This document shows, piece after piece, positions 1 to 8,578 of a DNA stretch of 64,000 nt (the stretch's first letter is position 1; each line of letters starts with the position of its first letter). Made by a program: the position numbers and the translations under genes. The stretch comes from an uncultured Microbulbifer sp. (GTDB lineage: Bacteria; Pseudomonadota; Gammaproteobacteria; Pseudomonadales; Cellvibrionaceae): the NCBI RefSeq assembly GCF_947504145.1, contig NZ_CANNGQ010000002.1, positions 434,001 to 498,000 on the forward strand, written 5' to 3'. The notes below the pieces were generated by a model. That model saw only the letters and a list, made by a program, of their open reading frames with translations, had not been told where the DNA came from and searched no databases.

Positions 1-12
1 TTCCTGGCGTCG

Positions 13-843
13 TTGCACCTGGAGCCCGCGCCGCTGGAAAAAACCTCTGTGGCCCGGGCTTTTGGCCGCGCCGCACAGAGTTATGATGCGGCTGCTCACC
101 TGCAGCGGGCGGTGTGTCGGGAGCTGATTCAGCGCGCAGGCGAGAACTGGTCACCGAAACGTATCTTGGACCTCGGCAGTGGCACCGGCTACGGCAGCGA
201 GCTGTTGCGCAAACGCTTCCCCGATGCGGAAATCATCGCCCTGGATATCGCCCCACAGATGCTGGCATATGCCCGCGAACACCGGCCGGTGAGTGCTGGC
301 TACGTTGCCGCGGATGCGGAACAGCTACCGCTGGCGGATGGTTGCGTGGACCTGGTGTTTTCCAGTTTCGCACTGCAGTGGTGTTACCAGCTGCCGCAAC
401 TCTTCGCAGAAATACGCCGGGTATTGGCGCCCGCGGGCAATACCCTAATTTCCACCCTGGTACCGGGCACTTTGTCAGAGCTGGAGTCCAGTTGGGCGGC
501 GGTGGATGGCGCTGTGCACGTCAATCGTTTCCTGTCGTGTGAAGCCTGGCAAACCGCCTGTGTGGGGAATCAGCTGGAATGCGCGGTAACCTTAGAGCAG
601 CGGGTACTCCATTTCGACAAGGTCACCACCCTGATGCGCGAGTTGAAAAGTATTGGCGCCCACAATGTGAACCGGGCTGCGGGCAAGGGGTTGCTAAGCC
701 GGGATAAGCTGCGGAGGCTTACTGCGGCCTATGAACAGCAGCGCACCGCCGCGGGCCTGCCCGCTACCTATCAGGTGCTGTATCTCAAACTGGCACACAA
801 TCTGGCACGCAGCGCGGCCATGGATGCGGCGGTATCCGGCTAA
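13..843 (+). CDS. bioC: Malonyl-ACP O-methyltransferase BioC (biotin synthesis)
   Basis: Class I SAM-dependent methyltransferase of 276 residues. In the BioC family it methylates the free carboxyl of malonyl-ACP so that fatty-acid synthesis can build the pimeloyl moiety of biotin. The N-terminal VARAFGRAAQSYDAAAHLQ segment is typical of BioC, and SAM motif I (LDLGSGTGYG) lies near residues 53-62, followed by an acidic LDIAPQ motif near 77-82. The only start seen is a TTG at base 13 without a visible ribosome binding site. The frame is also open to the window edge, so the true start may lie further left. The gene converges on the cyclase gene 9 bases beyond its stop. Family assignment is good; completeness at the N-terminus is uncertain. 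Confidence 0.85.
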   Translation: MHLEPAPLEKTSVARAFGRAAQSYDAAAHLQRAVCRELIQRAGENWSPKRILDLGSGTGYGSELLRKRFPDAEIIALDIAPQMLAYAREHRPVSAGYVAADAEQLPLADGCVDLVFSSFALQWCYQLPQLFAEIRRVLAPAGNTLISTLVPGTLSELESSWAAVDGAVHVNRFLSCEAWQTACVGNQLECAVTLEQRVLHFDKVTTLMRELKSIGAHNVNRAAGKGLLSRDKLRRLTAAYEQQRTAAGLPATYQVLYLKLAHNLARSAAMDAAVSG

Positions 844-852
844 TCGAACCGG

Positions 853-1656
853 TCAGTCCTTCGGAATAAACGCGACGATACGTGTCGGCCCGCCACTGCC
901 CCCGCGAATCTTCATTGGCAGCGCGATCAGGGTAAACCCTTTGTCCGGCAGCGCATTCAGGTTGGCCACATTTTCCAGCGCGGGAATATTGCGTTTGAAT
1001 AATTCCCGATGGGTTTTGAAGAGGCGCGAGCCGCCGTAGTCGATACTCGGCGTATCCAGCCCGACGGCTTTCACCCCACGTTTTTCCGCCAGGAAAATGG
1101 CTGCTTGCGGCGATAGCCCGGGGAAGTTCAGTTTCTCAACCGCCGCCTCACCGCGCTCCGCGGTACCCATATACTTCTCCGCATCCGGCCAGTACTGCGC
1201 GCTGCCGGTGTCGAACAGCACCAGGCTGCCTTTCTCGATGGTGCCGTGCTGCTGTTCCCAGCGCGTAATATCCTCAACAGAAATCAGATAATTGCGATCC
1301 TTTTTGTCCTGCTTGCCAATCTGATCCGCTACACGAATCACAATCCCCGGTCCGATCAGTTGCTGCAGTGGAATCTTGTCTACCGTCGGATGATTGCGCG
1401 CAAAATGCACCGGCGCATCCACATGGGTGCCGCCATGTTCCGCAGTTTCCAGGTTGTAGGCCGAGTAGTAATAGCCTTTGTCGGTTTCCCCGGCGAATAC
1501 GGTGCTCTTGGCGAACTTGTCCGCGGTGGGCCAGTAGAGGGTGTCTTCGGCAAAATCGTGGGAGAGGTCCACCCACTGGCCTTCAGTCAGTGCATCTGCC
1601 AGCAGGCTGATGGGTAGGCAAACGAGTAGAGCGAGGGTGAGGCGTAAAGGGGTCAT
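853..1656 (-). CDS. Secreted cyclase-family metal hydrolase (kynurenine formamidase-like fold)
   Basis: A 267-residue protein of the cyclase/kynurenine formamidase superfamily. Residues 1-20 form a signal peptide, so the enzyme is probably periplasmic. The family metal-binding motif HGGTHVDAPVHF begins near residue 74 (His74, His78, Asp80 as probable ligands), and GLDTPSIDYG near residue 200 fits the second conserved block. Family members hydrolyse cyclic or linear amides such as N-formylkynurenine or isatin. No kynurenine-pathway gene is near, so the substrate is unknown. It converges with bioC, and upstream lies the hairpin that follows the next minus-strand gene. Confidence 0.75.
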   Translation of the reverse strand: MTPLRLTLALLVCLPISLLADALTEGQWVDLSHDFAEDTLYWPTADKFAKSTVFAGETDKGYYYSAYNLETAEHGGTHVDAPVHFARNHPTVDKIPLQQLIGPGIVIRVADQIGKQDKKDRNYLISVEDITRWEQQHGTIEKGSLVLFDTGSAQYWPDAEKYMGTAERGEAAVEKLNFPGLSPQAAIFLAEKRGVKAVGLDTPSIDYGGSRLFKTHRELFKRNIPALENVANLNALPDKGFTLIALPMKIRGGSGGPTRIVAFIPKD

Positions 1657-1771
1657 GGCTGGGCTCCGGGTGTACTTTGGCGCTTCCTGCTCAATCCCTT
1701 ACAGAAGTGCGCCCTGAAAGCCTATACCAATGTACGCATGCTGCCAGCGGGTGGTCGTGGAGATACAGAAA

Positions 1772-1818
1772 GGCCTCCGTAACGCACGCCTGTTGCCAGG
1801 CGTTTGTTCTCGGAGGCC
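1772..1818 (-). terminator. Nested hairpin downstream of the DUF6515-type gene
   Basis: An 8-bp outer stem (GGCCTCCG at 1772-1779 with CGGAGGCC at 1811-1818) encloses a 7-bp inner stem (ACGCCTG at 1786-1792 with CAGGCGT at 1797-1803). On the minus strand it begins 32 bases after the stop of the secreted repeat protein and ends in TTTCTG, so it is probably an imperfect terminator for that gene. Confidence 0.5.
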
Positions 1819-1849
1819 CTAATCGGTGGGGTGCTGATAAGAGGCGGGT

Positions 1850-2506
1850 TTACACCTGGACGACCACGTAAACCTCGCGGCCGTCGCGCTGGGTGGGCAT
1901 AAAGTAGTGGCCGCCATAGCGGTAGTACTGGATGCCGTTGATCACCTCGGCCGCATAACCAGCGGGTAGTTCATTTACCACCTGGCCCGGGGAGTAGGCG
2001 GGCTGGGTACTGCCAACTGCCGGTGCGCTGGCAACGACGGTTGCGGGTGGTGGAACTACTACATAGCGGTTCATTTGCGGGCGCCACTGGTAGTAGGCCG
2101 CACCGTACTGGTAGAAGGTGCCACCGCCAATCTGTACGCGCACGGCGCTACTTGGCAGGGTCAGTACCGCTGCGCCCAGAGGCGCGTCCACGACCACGTA
2201 TCCGGCGCGGGCCGGACGATAGTAATAGCCGCCATGGTAGTAGTAGGGCACGCCGCCCACCGCCATGTTCACGTACCCTGCCGGCAGAATGGGGACGGTA
2301 AAGCCGATACCGATACGCGGGCCGCGGAAGCGCGGGCCCCAGTAGCCGGGTCGGTAAGCCGGGCGGTAACGGGGTCCGTACGCCGGCAGATGTCCGTGGT
2401 GGTGACCGCGGTGGCCAGAATGTGCGTCTGCCGGTGCGGCAAACGCAAACGACAGTAGTGCGACCAGTCCGGTGCCAAATATCAGACATTTGACCGCTTT
2501 TTTCAT
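1850..2506 (-). CDS. Secreted Tyr/Gly-rich repeat protein, DUF6515-like
   Basis: A 218-residue exported protein with a signal peptide (residues 1-28), then a His-rich stretch (HSGHRGHHHGH) and a Pro/Arg/Tyr-rich linker. The rest consists of three related units of about 38 residues at 74-111, 117-153 and 180-218. Each starts with Leu-Pro, has a Gly-x-x-Tyr/Phe-Tyr core and ends in a Tyr-Val-Val strand. The layout resembles the DUF6515 family of uncharacterised proteins. A paralogue sharing the unit sequence lies at 8579-9310, on the other side of the polyamine operon. Function is unknown; a periplasmic or surface structural or metal-binding role is only a guess. Confidence 0.7.
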   Translation of the reverse strand: MKKAVKCLIFGTGLVALLSFAFAAPADAHSGHRGHHHGHLPAYGPRYRPAYRPGYWGPRFRGPRIGIGFTVPILPAGYVNMAVGGVPYYYHGGYYYRPARAGYVVVDAPLGAAVLTLPSSAVRVQIGGGTFYQYGAAYYQWRPQMNRYVVVPPPATVVASAPAVGSTQPAYSPGQVVNELPAGYAAEVINGIQYYRYGGHYFMPTQRDGREVYVVVQV

Positions 2507-2619
2507 GGGTCCCCCCGTATGTGAGTACTTGCTATCTGTCCAAATAATAACCGCATTCGAGGGGGCGCGCTAGCGGCTGGTCACGGCTTAGCGTTAAGAA
2601 ATGTCAGATCATCCCGGGA

Positions 2620-2651
2620 GTTACCCACAGCCTGGTTTCGCTGTGGATAAC
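2620..2651. promoter_or_regulatory. Inverted pair of DnaA-box-like sites / hairpin after speB
   Basis: GTTACCCACAGC (2620-2631) and GCTGTGGATAAC (2640-2651) form an inverted repeat with one mismatch and an 8-base loop. The right arm contains TGTGGATAA, the exact complement of the DnaA box TTATCCACA; the left arm contains TTACCCACA, one base different. It lies 39 bases beyond the speB stop, so it could equally act as a terminator hairpin, although no T-tract follows. Confidence 0.4.
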
Positions 2652-2689
2652 TGGTCGATTGTCCGGTTATGTATTGCTGTGGCGCGGCG

Positions 2690-3559
2690 TTACTGATTGC
2701 GCTGGATGATACCCATCAGCTTGTACAGCAGCTGGGCGGCGCCAAACTCGTAGGCATGGAAGCCTTCGATGGGCGCAAACTCCAGCAGGTCCAAGCCGAT
2801 GATCTGCCGCTGCTTTGCCACAGATTCGAACAGGCTCAGGGTCTGGTACCAGCCCAGGCCGCCCGGTACTGGTGTGCCGGTGGAGGGGAAGACCGATGGG
2901 TCCATGCCGTCAATATCCAGGGTGAAAAACACCTGGCTGGGGAAGTCGTCCGGCAATTGGATGGACTGCACCTGATTCGGAACCAGCTGGTGGGCGTCCA
3001 TAAAGCGCACGTTGTACTCCCGGCGCGCTTGCATTTCCTCTTCGCAGTAGGCGCGGATACCCAGCTGATACAGGGGCACGCCGGCTTCGCATACCAGGCG
3101 CATGACACTGGCATGGCTGTGCTTGTGGCCCTCGTAACGGTCGCGCAGGTCGGCGTGGGCGTCGATCTGCACTACGCCGAAATCGGTGTACCCGGCATCC
3201 AGGTAGCCCTTGATGATGCCCCAGGTCACCGAGTGTTCACCGCCGATGCCCACAGGCATTTTGCCGAGGGTGAGGATTTCGCGGGTGGCGGTCGCGATAT
3301 TCTCCATGACCTGCTCGGCGGGGCCGCTGACGTCTATGGCGTCGTGGGTGTAGATGCCGAGGTCGCAGGGGGTGGAAAAGTTGTCGAAGGTTTCCAACTG
3401 GTGGGATGCTTCGATAATCGCCGCTGGTCCCTTGCCTGTACCGCCGCCGTAGGAGACGGTTTCTTCGTACGGAATTGGCAGGATATGGAACAGGGCGTCT
3501 TCTGGTTTGGGTTGCTCGATTTCGGAGCCCAGAAAAACATTGGGGTCTTCTTGGTGCAT
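2690..3559 (-). CDS. speB: Agmatinase (ureohydrolase)
   Basis: Mn-dependent ureohydrolase, 289 residues, hydrolysing agmatine to putrescine and urea in the cytosol. The ureohydrolase metal motifs are intact: GGEHSVTWG, QIDAHADLRD and TLDIDGMDPSVFP. The start chosen is the ATG encoding MHQEDPN, preceded by AAAGAA; the frame stays open about 96 bases further upstream, but that extension would overlap nspC and shows no conserved sequence. It is the last gene of speA - carboxyspermidine dehydrogenase - nspC - speB, where it supplies putrescine made from SpeA-derived agmatine. Other ureohydrolases (guanidinobutyrase, proclavaminate amidinohydrolase) are possible, but the SpeA context favours agmatinase. 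Confidence 0.88.
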   Translation of the reverse strand: MHQEDPNVFLGSEIEQPKPEDALFHILPIPYEETVSYGGGTGKGPAAIIEASHQLETFDNFSTPCDLGIYTHDAIDVSGPAEQVMENIATATREILTLGKMPVGIGGEHSVTWGIIKGYLDAGYTDFGVVQIDAHADLRDRYEGHKHSHASVMRLVCEAGVPLYQLGIRAYCEEEMQARREYNVRFMDAHQLVPNQVQSIQLPDDFPSQVFFTLDIDGMDPSVFPSTGTPVPGGLGWYQTLSLFESVAKQRQIIGLDLLEFAPIEGFHAYEFGAAQLLYKLMGIIQRNQ

Positions 3560-3651
3560 GGGTTCTTTATAACCGTTTGTGGCGGCGGAGTGCCGGGTGA
3601 AAGGTTTCACCGTCACCGCAATTGCTTCAGAGCACCTGCGGTGGGCTGGAG

Positions 3652-4845
3652 TCACGAGAGACGACTTTTAAAGTCCTCGTACCCGAATTCTTTAACCATG
3701 CGCAATTCATCGGTATCCGAATTCCACAGCGCAATGGAGGGCAGCGGGATGCCGTTGAACGTATTGGTCTTTACCATGGTGTAGTAGGCCATTTCCTCAA
3801 ACACAATCCGCTCGCCAATATGCAGTGGCTCGGCAAAACTGTATTCGCCGATCCTGTCTCCGGCCAGACAGCTCTGACCGCCAAGCTGGTAACTGTGCGG
3901 CAGCTCCTCCGGTAGAGAGGCACCGGTGATTTCCGGGCGGTAAGGCATTTCGATAACGTCGGGCATATGGCAGGTGGCAGAAACATCGAGAATGGCCTGG
4001 TTTTTACCGTTCCAGGTGAGGTCGATCACTTCGCCTACGAGCACACCGCAAAATAGCGCGACTGCTTCGCCTGGTTCCAGATAAACCTGAACATCGTGCT
4101 TGCTGGAAAAGGCTTTGACCGCAGCAATCAATTCTTCCACCTGATAATCACAGCGGGTGATGTGATGGCCGCCGCCGAAATTGATCCACGCCATTTGTGG
4201 AATCAAATCGCCAAACTTGTCCTCGACTGCCTGGATGGTGCGCTCCAGGGGTTTGAAGTCCTGCTCGCACAGCGTGTGGAAGTGCAGTCCACTGATGCCG
4301 TGCAGGTCTTCCCCGTCAAACTGATTGCGCACGATACCCAGGCGCGAACAAGGGGCGCAGGGGTCGTAAATCGGTGTGTGCCCTTCGGAATGTTCGGGGT
4401 TGATGCGCAGGCCAAATTGCAACTCCGGGCGCTGCTTTTGCGCGTCCAGACACATGGCTTTGTAGCGCTTCCACTGGGAAAACGAATTGAAAATCACGTG
4501 GTGGGCGAAGCCCAGAATTTCTTTCAGCTCCGCTTCTTTGTAACCGGCGCTGAACACATGCACTTCTTTGCCGAGGTCCTTGCCACCGTACTCTTCAAAA
4601 CCCAGCTTTGCTTCATTAATGCCGCTGGCGCAGGTGCCGGAAAGATACTCGGCCACAATGTGGCCGACGCTGAACATGGAAAAGGCTTTCAGTGCGGCCA
4701 GTACCTTGGCACCACTGCGCTTCTGCACATCGGCCAATACTTCCAGGTTGTCGCGCAGGGCGATTTCGTCCACCACGAAGCAGGGGGTGGGGACGCGAGT
4801 CGGGTCAAATTCGCCGAAGTAGTCTTTGCGGGGAGTCAGGTCCAT
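3652..4845 (-). CDS. nspC: Carboxynorspermidine/carboxyspermidine decarboxylase
   Basis: PLP enzyme of the alanine racemase-fold decarboxylase class, 397 residues. The PLP lysine is in ALKAF near residue 53, and the C-terminal GGQSCLAGDRIGEY block carries the conserved cysteine and Asp/Gly pattern of the family. It decarboxylates carboxyspermidine to spermidine, or carboxynorspermidine to norspermidine. It follows the dehydrogenase gene with a 131-base gap that contains a palindromic repeat. Because agmatinase sits in the same operon and no diaminopropane-forming enzyme is seen, spermidine is the more likely product. The ATG is preceded by GTGAGAATAA. Confidence 0.9.
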   Translation of the reverse strand: MDLTPRKDYFGEFDPTRVPTPCFVVDEIALRDNLEVLADVQKRSGAKVLAALKAFSMFSVGHIVAEYLSGTCASGINEAKLGFEEYGGKDLGKEVHVFSAGYKEAELKEILGFAHHVIFNSFSQWKRYKAMCLDAQKQRPELQFGLRINPEHSEGHTPIYDPCAPCSRLGIVRNQFDGEDLHGISGLHFHTLCEQDFKPLERTIQAVEDKFGDLIPQMAWINFGGGHHITRCDYQVEELIAAVKAFSSKHDVQVYLEPGEAVALFCGVLVGEVIDLTWNGKNQAILDVSATCHMPDVIEMPYRPEITGASLPEELPHSYQLGGQSCLAGDRIGEYSFAEPLHIGERIVFEEMAYYTMVKTNTFNGIPLPSIALWNSDTDELRMVKEFGYEDFKSRLS

Positions 4846-4863
4846 TTATTCTCACGTTGTATT

Positions 4864-4932
4864 TGCAGGAGCCTGCCCAGCAGGCGAACAGGGCGGATGC
4901 CGAGGTGGTTCGCCAGCAAGCAGGCTCCTGCA
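4864..4932. repeat. Palindromic repeat (GCAGGAGCCTG type), copy 1
   Basis: Outer arms GCAGGAGCCTG (4865-4875) and CAGGCTCCTGC (4921-4931) are perfectly complementary; inner arms GGCGAAC (4883-4889) and GTTCGCC (4908-4914) form a second stem. It fills the gap between the carboxyspermidine dehydrogenase and decarboxylase genes. The same outer-arm sequence recurs at 55772-55797. It resembles the REP-type extragenic palindromes of gammaproteobacteria. Confidence 0.7.
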
Positions 4933-4976
4933 GGGAGGTCAAGGTCATGCCGGCGTGGGCCGGCAGTCCAGTGCAA

Positions 4977-6176
4977 TTAAACGAAAGGCTTATCCAGCCA
5001 GGTTTCCTGCCACGGCAGGCCGTACTTGTTCAGATCGTCCATAAACGGATCCGGATCCAGCTGTTCCATATTCCACACGCCGGGCTTCATCCATTTGCCT
5101 TCCATCATCATCTTCGCGCCGATCATCGCCGGTACGCCGGTGGTGTAGGAGATGGCCTGGGACTGTACTTCTTTAAACGCTTCCTGGTGGTCGCAGATGT
5201 TGAAGACATAGTAAATCTTGTCTTCACCGCCGCCCTTGGGAGTACCCTTTACGATATTCCCGATACAGGTCTTGCCCTTGGTCAGCGGGCCGAGGCTCGC
5301 CGGATCCGGAAGCAGCGCTTTGAGGAACTGGATCGGTACAATCTGTTGCCCCTGGAATTCGATTGGCTCGATGCTGGTCATGCCAACATTCTGTAAAACT
5401 TCCAGGTGCTTGAGGTAACTGGAACCGAAGGTCATCCAGAAGCGTGCGCGCTCGATTTCTGGGAAGTGCTTGGACAGGGATTCCAGTTCTTCGTGGTACA
5501 GCAGGTACAGGTCTTTTTCACCAATACCCTCCGGGAATTCGAACACTCGCTTTTCTTCCATGGGCTTGGTGGTCACCCATTTACCGTCTTCCCAGTAACG
5601 GCCATTCGCGGTAATTTCGCGGATGTTGATTTCCGGGTTGAAGTTGGTGGCAAACGGAAGGCCGTGATCGCCGGCGTTACAATCGAGAATATCCAGGGTT
5701 TTGATGCGGTCGAAGTGGTGCTTCTTGGCATAGGCGGTAAATACGCTGGTTACGCCGGGGTCAAAACCACTGCCCAGCAGTGCCATCAGGCCTGCTTTCT
5801 CGAACTTCTCCTGATACGCCCACTGCCAGCTGTACTCGAACTTGGCTTCTTCTGGCGGCTCGTAGTTGGCGGTGTCCAGGTAGTGCACGCCGGTTTCCAG
5901 GCAGGCATCCATGATATGTAGGTCCTGATATGGCAGGGCCACATTGATGACCATGTCTGGCTTGACCTTTTCGATCAGGGCGACCATTTCGCTGACATTG
6001 TCAGCATCCACTTCCGCGGTATTGATTTTGCGCGGCAGCATATCGGCGATTTTGTCGCATTTGGATTTGGTGCGACTGGCGAGGGTGATATTCTCAAACA
6101 CCTCTTCTACCTGCGCACACTTGTGTGCAACCACCTGACCGACGCCACCGGCGCCTACAATTAATACGTTGGCCAT
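4977..6176 (-). CDS. Carboxyspermidine (carboxynorspermidine) dehydrogenase, saccharopine dehydrogenase family
   Basis: A 399-residue NAD(P)-dependent reductase. The N-terminus MANVLIVGAGGVGQVVAHKC is a Rossmann fold with the GxGGxG nucleotide loop, and the whole protein follows the saccharopine dehydrogenase-like pattern. In this family's polyamine branch it condenses aspartate semialdehyde with putrescine (or diaminopropane) and reduces the imine to carboxyspermidine (or carboxynorspermidine). A strong GGGAGAA site precedes the ATG. It lies between speA and nspC on the same strand, which supports the polyamine role over lysine metabolism. Confidence 0.88.
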   Translation of the reverse strand: MANVLIVGAGGVGQVVAHKCAQVEEVFENITLASRTKSKCDKIADMLPRKINTAEVDADNVSEMVALIEKVKPDMVINVALPYQDLHIMDACLETGVHYLDTANYEPPEEAKFEYSWQWAYQEKFEKAGLMALLGSGFDPGVTSVFTAYAKKHHFDRIKTLDILDCNAGDHGLPFATNFNPEINIREITANGRYWEDGKWVTTKPMEEKRVFEFPEGIGEKDLYLLYHEELESLSKHFPEIERARFWMTFGSSYLKHLEVLQNVGMTSIEPIEFQGQQIVPIQFLKALLPDPASLGPLTKGKTCIGNIVKGTPKGGGEDKIYYVFNICDHQEAFKEVQSQAISYTTGVPAMIGAKMMMEGKWMKPGVWNMEQLDPDPFMDDLNKYGLPWQETWLDKPFV

Positions 6177-6293
6177 ATCGTTCTCCCTTTGGGCTTCGTC
6201 GCCACCGGACCGGCGTTAACAGGACTTCGGCCCGTGAAATTTTGGTGGATACGCTTCGCTTATCCACCCTACAAAATACACTCGAAAATCGAT

Positions 6294-8216
6294 TTACTTT
6301 TCGAAGTAGGTGTAACCACTCATGCTTGCAGTGTAGGTGTGCAAAATATCCTTACGCTGCTGCGCAGTAATCCGCTTTTCTTTTACCGCTCGCTCTGCGA
6401 GCTTGCGGAAGCGTTCAAACAGATCCTGCGGTGAATATTCCACGTAACTCAATACATCCGCGATGCTGTCGCCGTGGATCTCACGGCTGTAATCGACACT
6501 GCCGTCTTCTTCGATACGAACGCTCACCACATTGGTATCACCAAACAGATTGTGTAGATCCCCCAGCGTCTCTTGATACGCACCAACCAGGAAAGTACCG
6601 AGAATATACTCTTCGCCTTCCTTCAGCGGATGCACCGGCAAGGTTTTACGCACATCCTGGCGGTCGATAAAGCGATCGATCTTGCCGTCACAGTCGCAAG
6701 TGATGTCCGCAATAATCGCCGAGCGGGTCGGCGCTTCATCCAGGCGGTGTACCGGTACCAGCGGGAACAGTTGGTCAATCGCCCAGATGTCCGGCAGCGA
6801 TTGAAACACACTCACATTTGCGTAATAAATGTCGGACAACACTTCCGGCAACGCCTGCAGGTCTACCGGTACCTGCTCCACTTCATCCAGCAGTTTGCGA
6901 ATTTTCTGCGCGCACTGCAGGAACAGGTTCTCCGCCAGTGCACGATCCCGCAGGCTGACCTGCCCATGCAGGTAGAGCGCGCGAATCTCGTCGCGGTAGT
7001 AGAGCCCGTCGTTGTAGCTTTCCTGCAGGTTTCTCGGTGTCACACTCTGCAGTGCATGCTGCAGGTTTTTCAACATCGGGTGCGCATCATCGCTGATGCT
7101 GTCCTCTTCCAGCTCGATCGGCTCGAAGCTGGTGGTGTCCAGAATGTTGAACAGCAATACCGACGAATAGGCTACCGTGGCGCGGCCGGACTCGGTAATG
7201 ATTACCGGGTGCTCCACGCCCTCGCTGTCCAGGGTGCCCATGATGGCTTCCACCACATCCACACAGTACTCATCCAGCGAGTAGTTCTTGGAGTGGGTGT
7301 AGTTGGTCTTGGAGCCATCGTAATCCACTGCCAGGCCACCGCCCAGATCCAGGTAACCCATGGCGGCACCTTCTTCCACCAGGTCTGCATAGTAGCGACA
7401 GGCTTCCAGCACGCCGGTGCGGATATCGCGGATATTCGGTACCTGCGAGCCCAGATGGTAGTGCAGTAGTTTCAGGCAGTGCAGCATGTCGGCATCACGC
7501 AGCTTGTCGACCATCGCGATCAGGTCGTTACTGCCCAGGCCAAAGATACTGCGGTCGCCGCTGGTGGCGTTCCAGTAGCCGCCAACCTTGCTGGCCAGCT
7601 TGATGCGCACTCCAATGTTGGGTTCCACTTTCTCGCGCTGGGCGCAATGAATAATGGTGTCCACTTCCGATGGAGTCTCCACTACAAAGAACACCTGTAC
7701 GCCGAGGCGTTGGGCCTGTAAGCCCAGGTTGATGAACTCTTCGTCTTTGTAGCCGTTGCACACGATCAGTGCATCGGTGTTGTCCAGGATCGACAGGGCG
7801 GCGATCAGCTCCGCTTTGCTGCCGGCTTCTAGGCCGTGACCGAACTGGCGGCCAGCGCGGGCGATCTCTTCGATCACCTGGCACTGCTGGTTCACCTTGA
7901 TCGGAAAAACGCCGCGGAACACGTTGTTGTATCCGCTGCTCTCAATAGCGCTGCGGAAGGAGTTGTTGATGCGCGCGATCTGGGCGTCGAGCAGGTTTTC
8001 AAAGCGCACCAGCAGTGGCATGCCGAAGCCGCGCTCGGTGGCACCCTGTGCGATATCCATCAGGGAAACGGCGTGCAGGTCCCCGGCATCGTTCTTAACT
8101 TCAACCGTGATCTCACCAGACTGGTTCAAATTGAAATAGCCGGCACCCCAGTTGCGGATGCCGTAAAGCTCTGCTGAGTCTTCGCAGGTCCAGTTTTCGA
8201 TCTGTTGTTGTTTCAT
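6294..8216 (-). CDS. speA: Biosynthetic arginine decarboxylase
   Basis: PLP-dependent arginine decarboxylase of 640 residues, the usual length for the biosynthetic SpeA type. It converts arginine to agmatine. The PLP lysine lies in GVFPIKVNQQ (Lys107), and the glycine-rich PLP phosphate-binding loop MGYLDLGGGLAVDYDGS is present further on. It is the first gene of the four-gene polyamine operon; the gap to the next gene is 117 bases. The start is the ATG of MKQQQIENW; no strong ribosome binding site is visible. The product feeds SpeB at the other end of the operon. Confidence 0.93.
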   Translation of the reverse strand: MKQQQIENWTCEDSAELYGIRNWGAGYFNLNQSGEITVEVKNDAGDLHAVSLMDIAQGATERGFGMPLLVRFENLLDAQIARINNSFRSAIESSGYNNVFRGVFPIKVNQQCQVIEEIARAGRQFGHGLEAGSKAELIAALSILDNTDALIVCNGYKDEEFINLGLQAQRLGVQVFFVVETPSEVDTIIHCAQREKVEPNIGVRIKLASKVGGYWNATSGDRSIFGLGSNDLIAMVDKLRDADMLHCLKLLHYHLGSQVPNIRDIRTGVLEACRYYADLVEEGAAMGYLDLGGGLAVDYDGSKTNYTHSKNYSLDEYCVDVVEAIMGTLDSEGVEHPVIITESGRATVAYSSVLLFNILDTTSFEPIELEEDSISDDAHPMLKNLQHALQSVTPRNLQESYNDGLYYRDEIRALYLHGQVSLRDRALAENLFLQCAQKIRKLLDEVEQVPVDLQALPEVLSDIYYANVSVFQSLPDIWAIDQLFPLVPVHRLDEAPTRSAIIADITCDCDGKIDRFIDRQDVRKTLPVHPLKEGEEYILGTFLVGAYQETLGDLHNLFGDTNVVSVRIEEDGSVDYSREIHGDSIADVLSYVEYSPQDLFERFRKLAERAVKEKRITAQQRKDILHTYTASMSGYTYFEK

Positions 8217-8578
8217 GGCGTCTATTAAGTTGGGGAATCCTAGGGGGTTCTGAAAGTGTGTACCGGAAAGAGTTCCGGGGTGCGTCAGCGGCGCGAATCT
8301 TGGGGCCAGAGTTTGTGGAAAGCAATAACTATAGAAAAGAAAAATGGCCTTTTTTTAAAGGAAAAAATTAAATTTTTGTTCGGTTTTTGCGCTGTTTGTG
8401 AATGCGGACATCTTTGGCGCGGGGTTTGCCGGGTTGGCGCGCGCTCGAGATATAAAAAAGGCGACTCGAGAGAGTCGCCAGAGGGGCAATAACCGAACTT
8501 TCATTCGGTTGTTGGGGTTGGGAGAAAACCGTTCCTGTGAGCTTCCTTTCCAGTCGAATTGGTGGAATCAATCCCGCA
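8217..8578. other. Gap between speA and the second DUF6515-type gene
   Basis: A 362-base gap with no gene. The speA-proximal half must hold the speA promoter. An unusually A/T-rich block at 8325-8390 (runs of T and A) contrasts with the GC-rich surroundings and could be an upstream promoter element, but I cannot assign -35 and -10 boxes with confidence. The other half holds the terminator at 8453-8479 and a second hairpin, AACCGAA (8491-8497) with TTCGGTT (8504-8510). Confidence 0.5.
8453..8479 (-). terminator. Rho-independent terminator of the second DUF6515-type gene
   Basis: GGCGACT (8460-8466) pairs with AGTCGCC (8473-8479) around a 6-base loop. Read on the minus strand, the stem is followed by a run of six T residues (the A-run at 8454-8459). 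It lies 100 bases downstream of the minus-strand gene at 8579-9310. Confidence 0.75.

Noticed and set aside
2669-3784. Long open frame (371 codons) on the plus strand opposite speB and the end of nspC
   Set aside because: It mirrors the codon pattern of the real minus-strand genes, has no recognisable domain and covers conserved agmatinase motifs.
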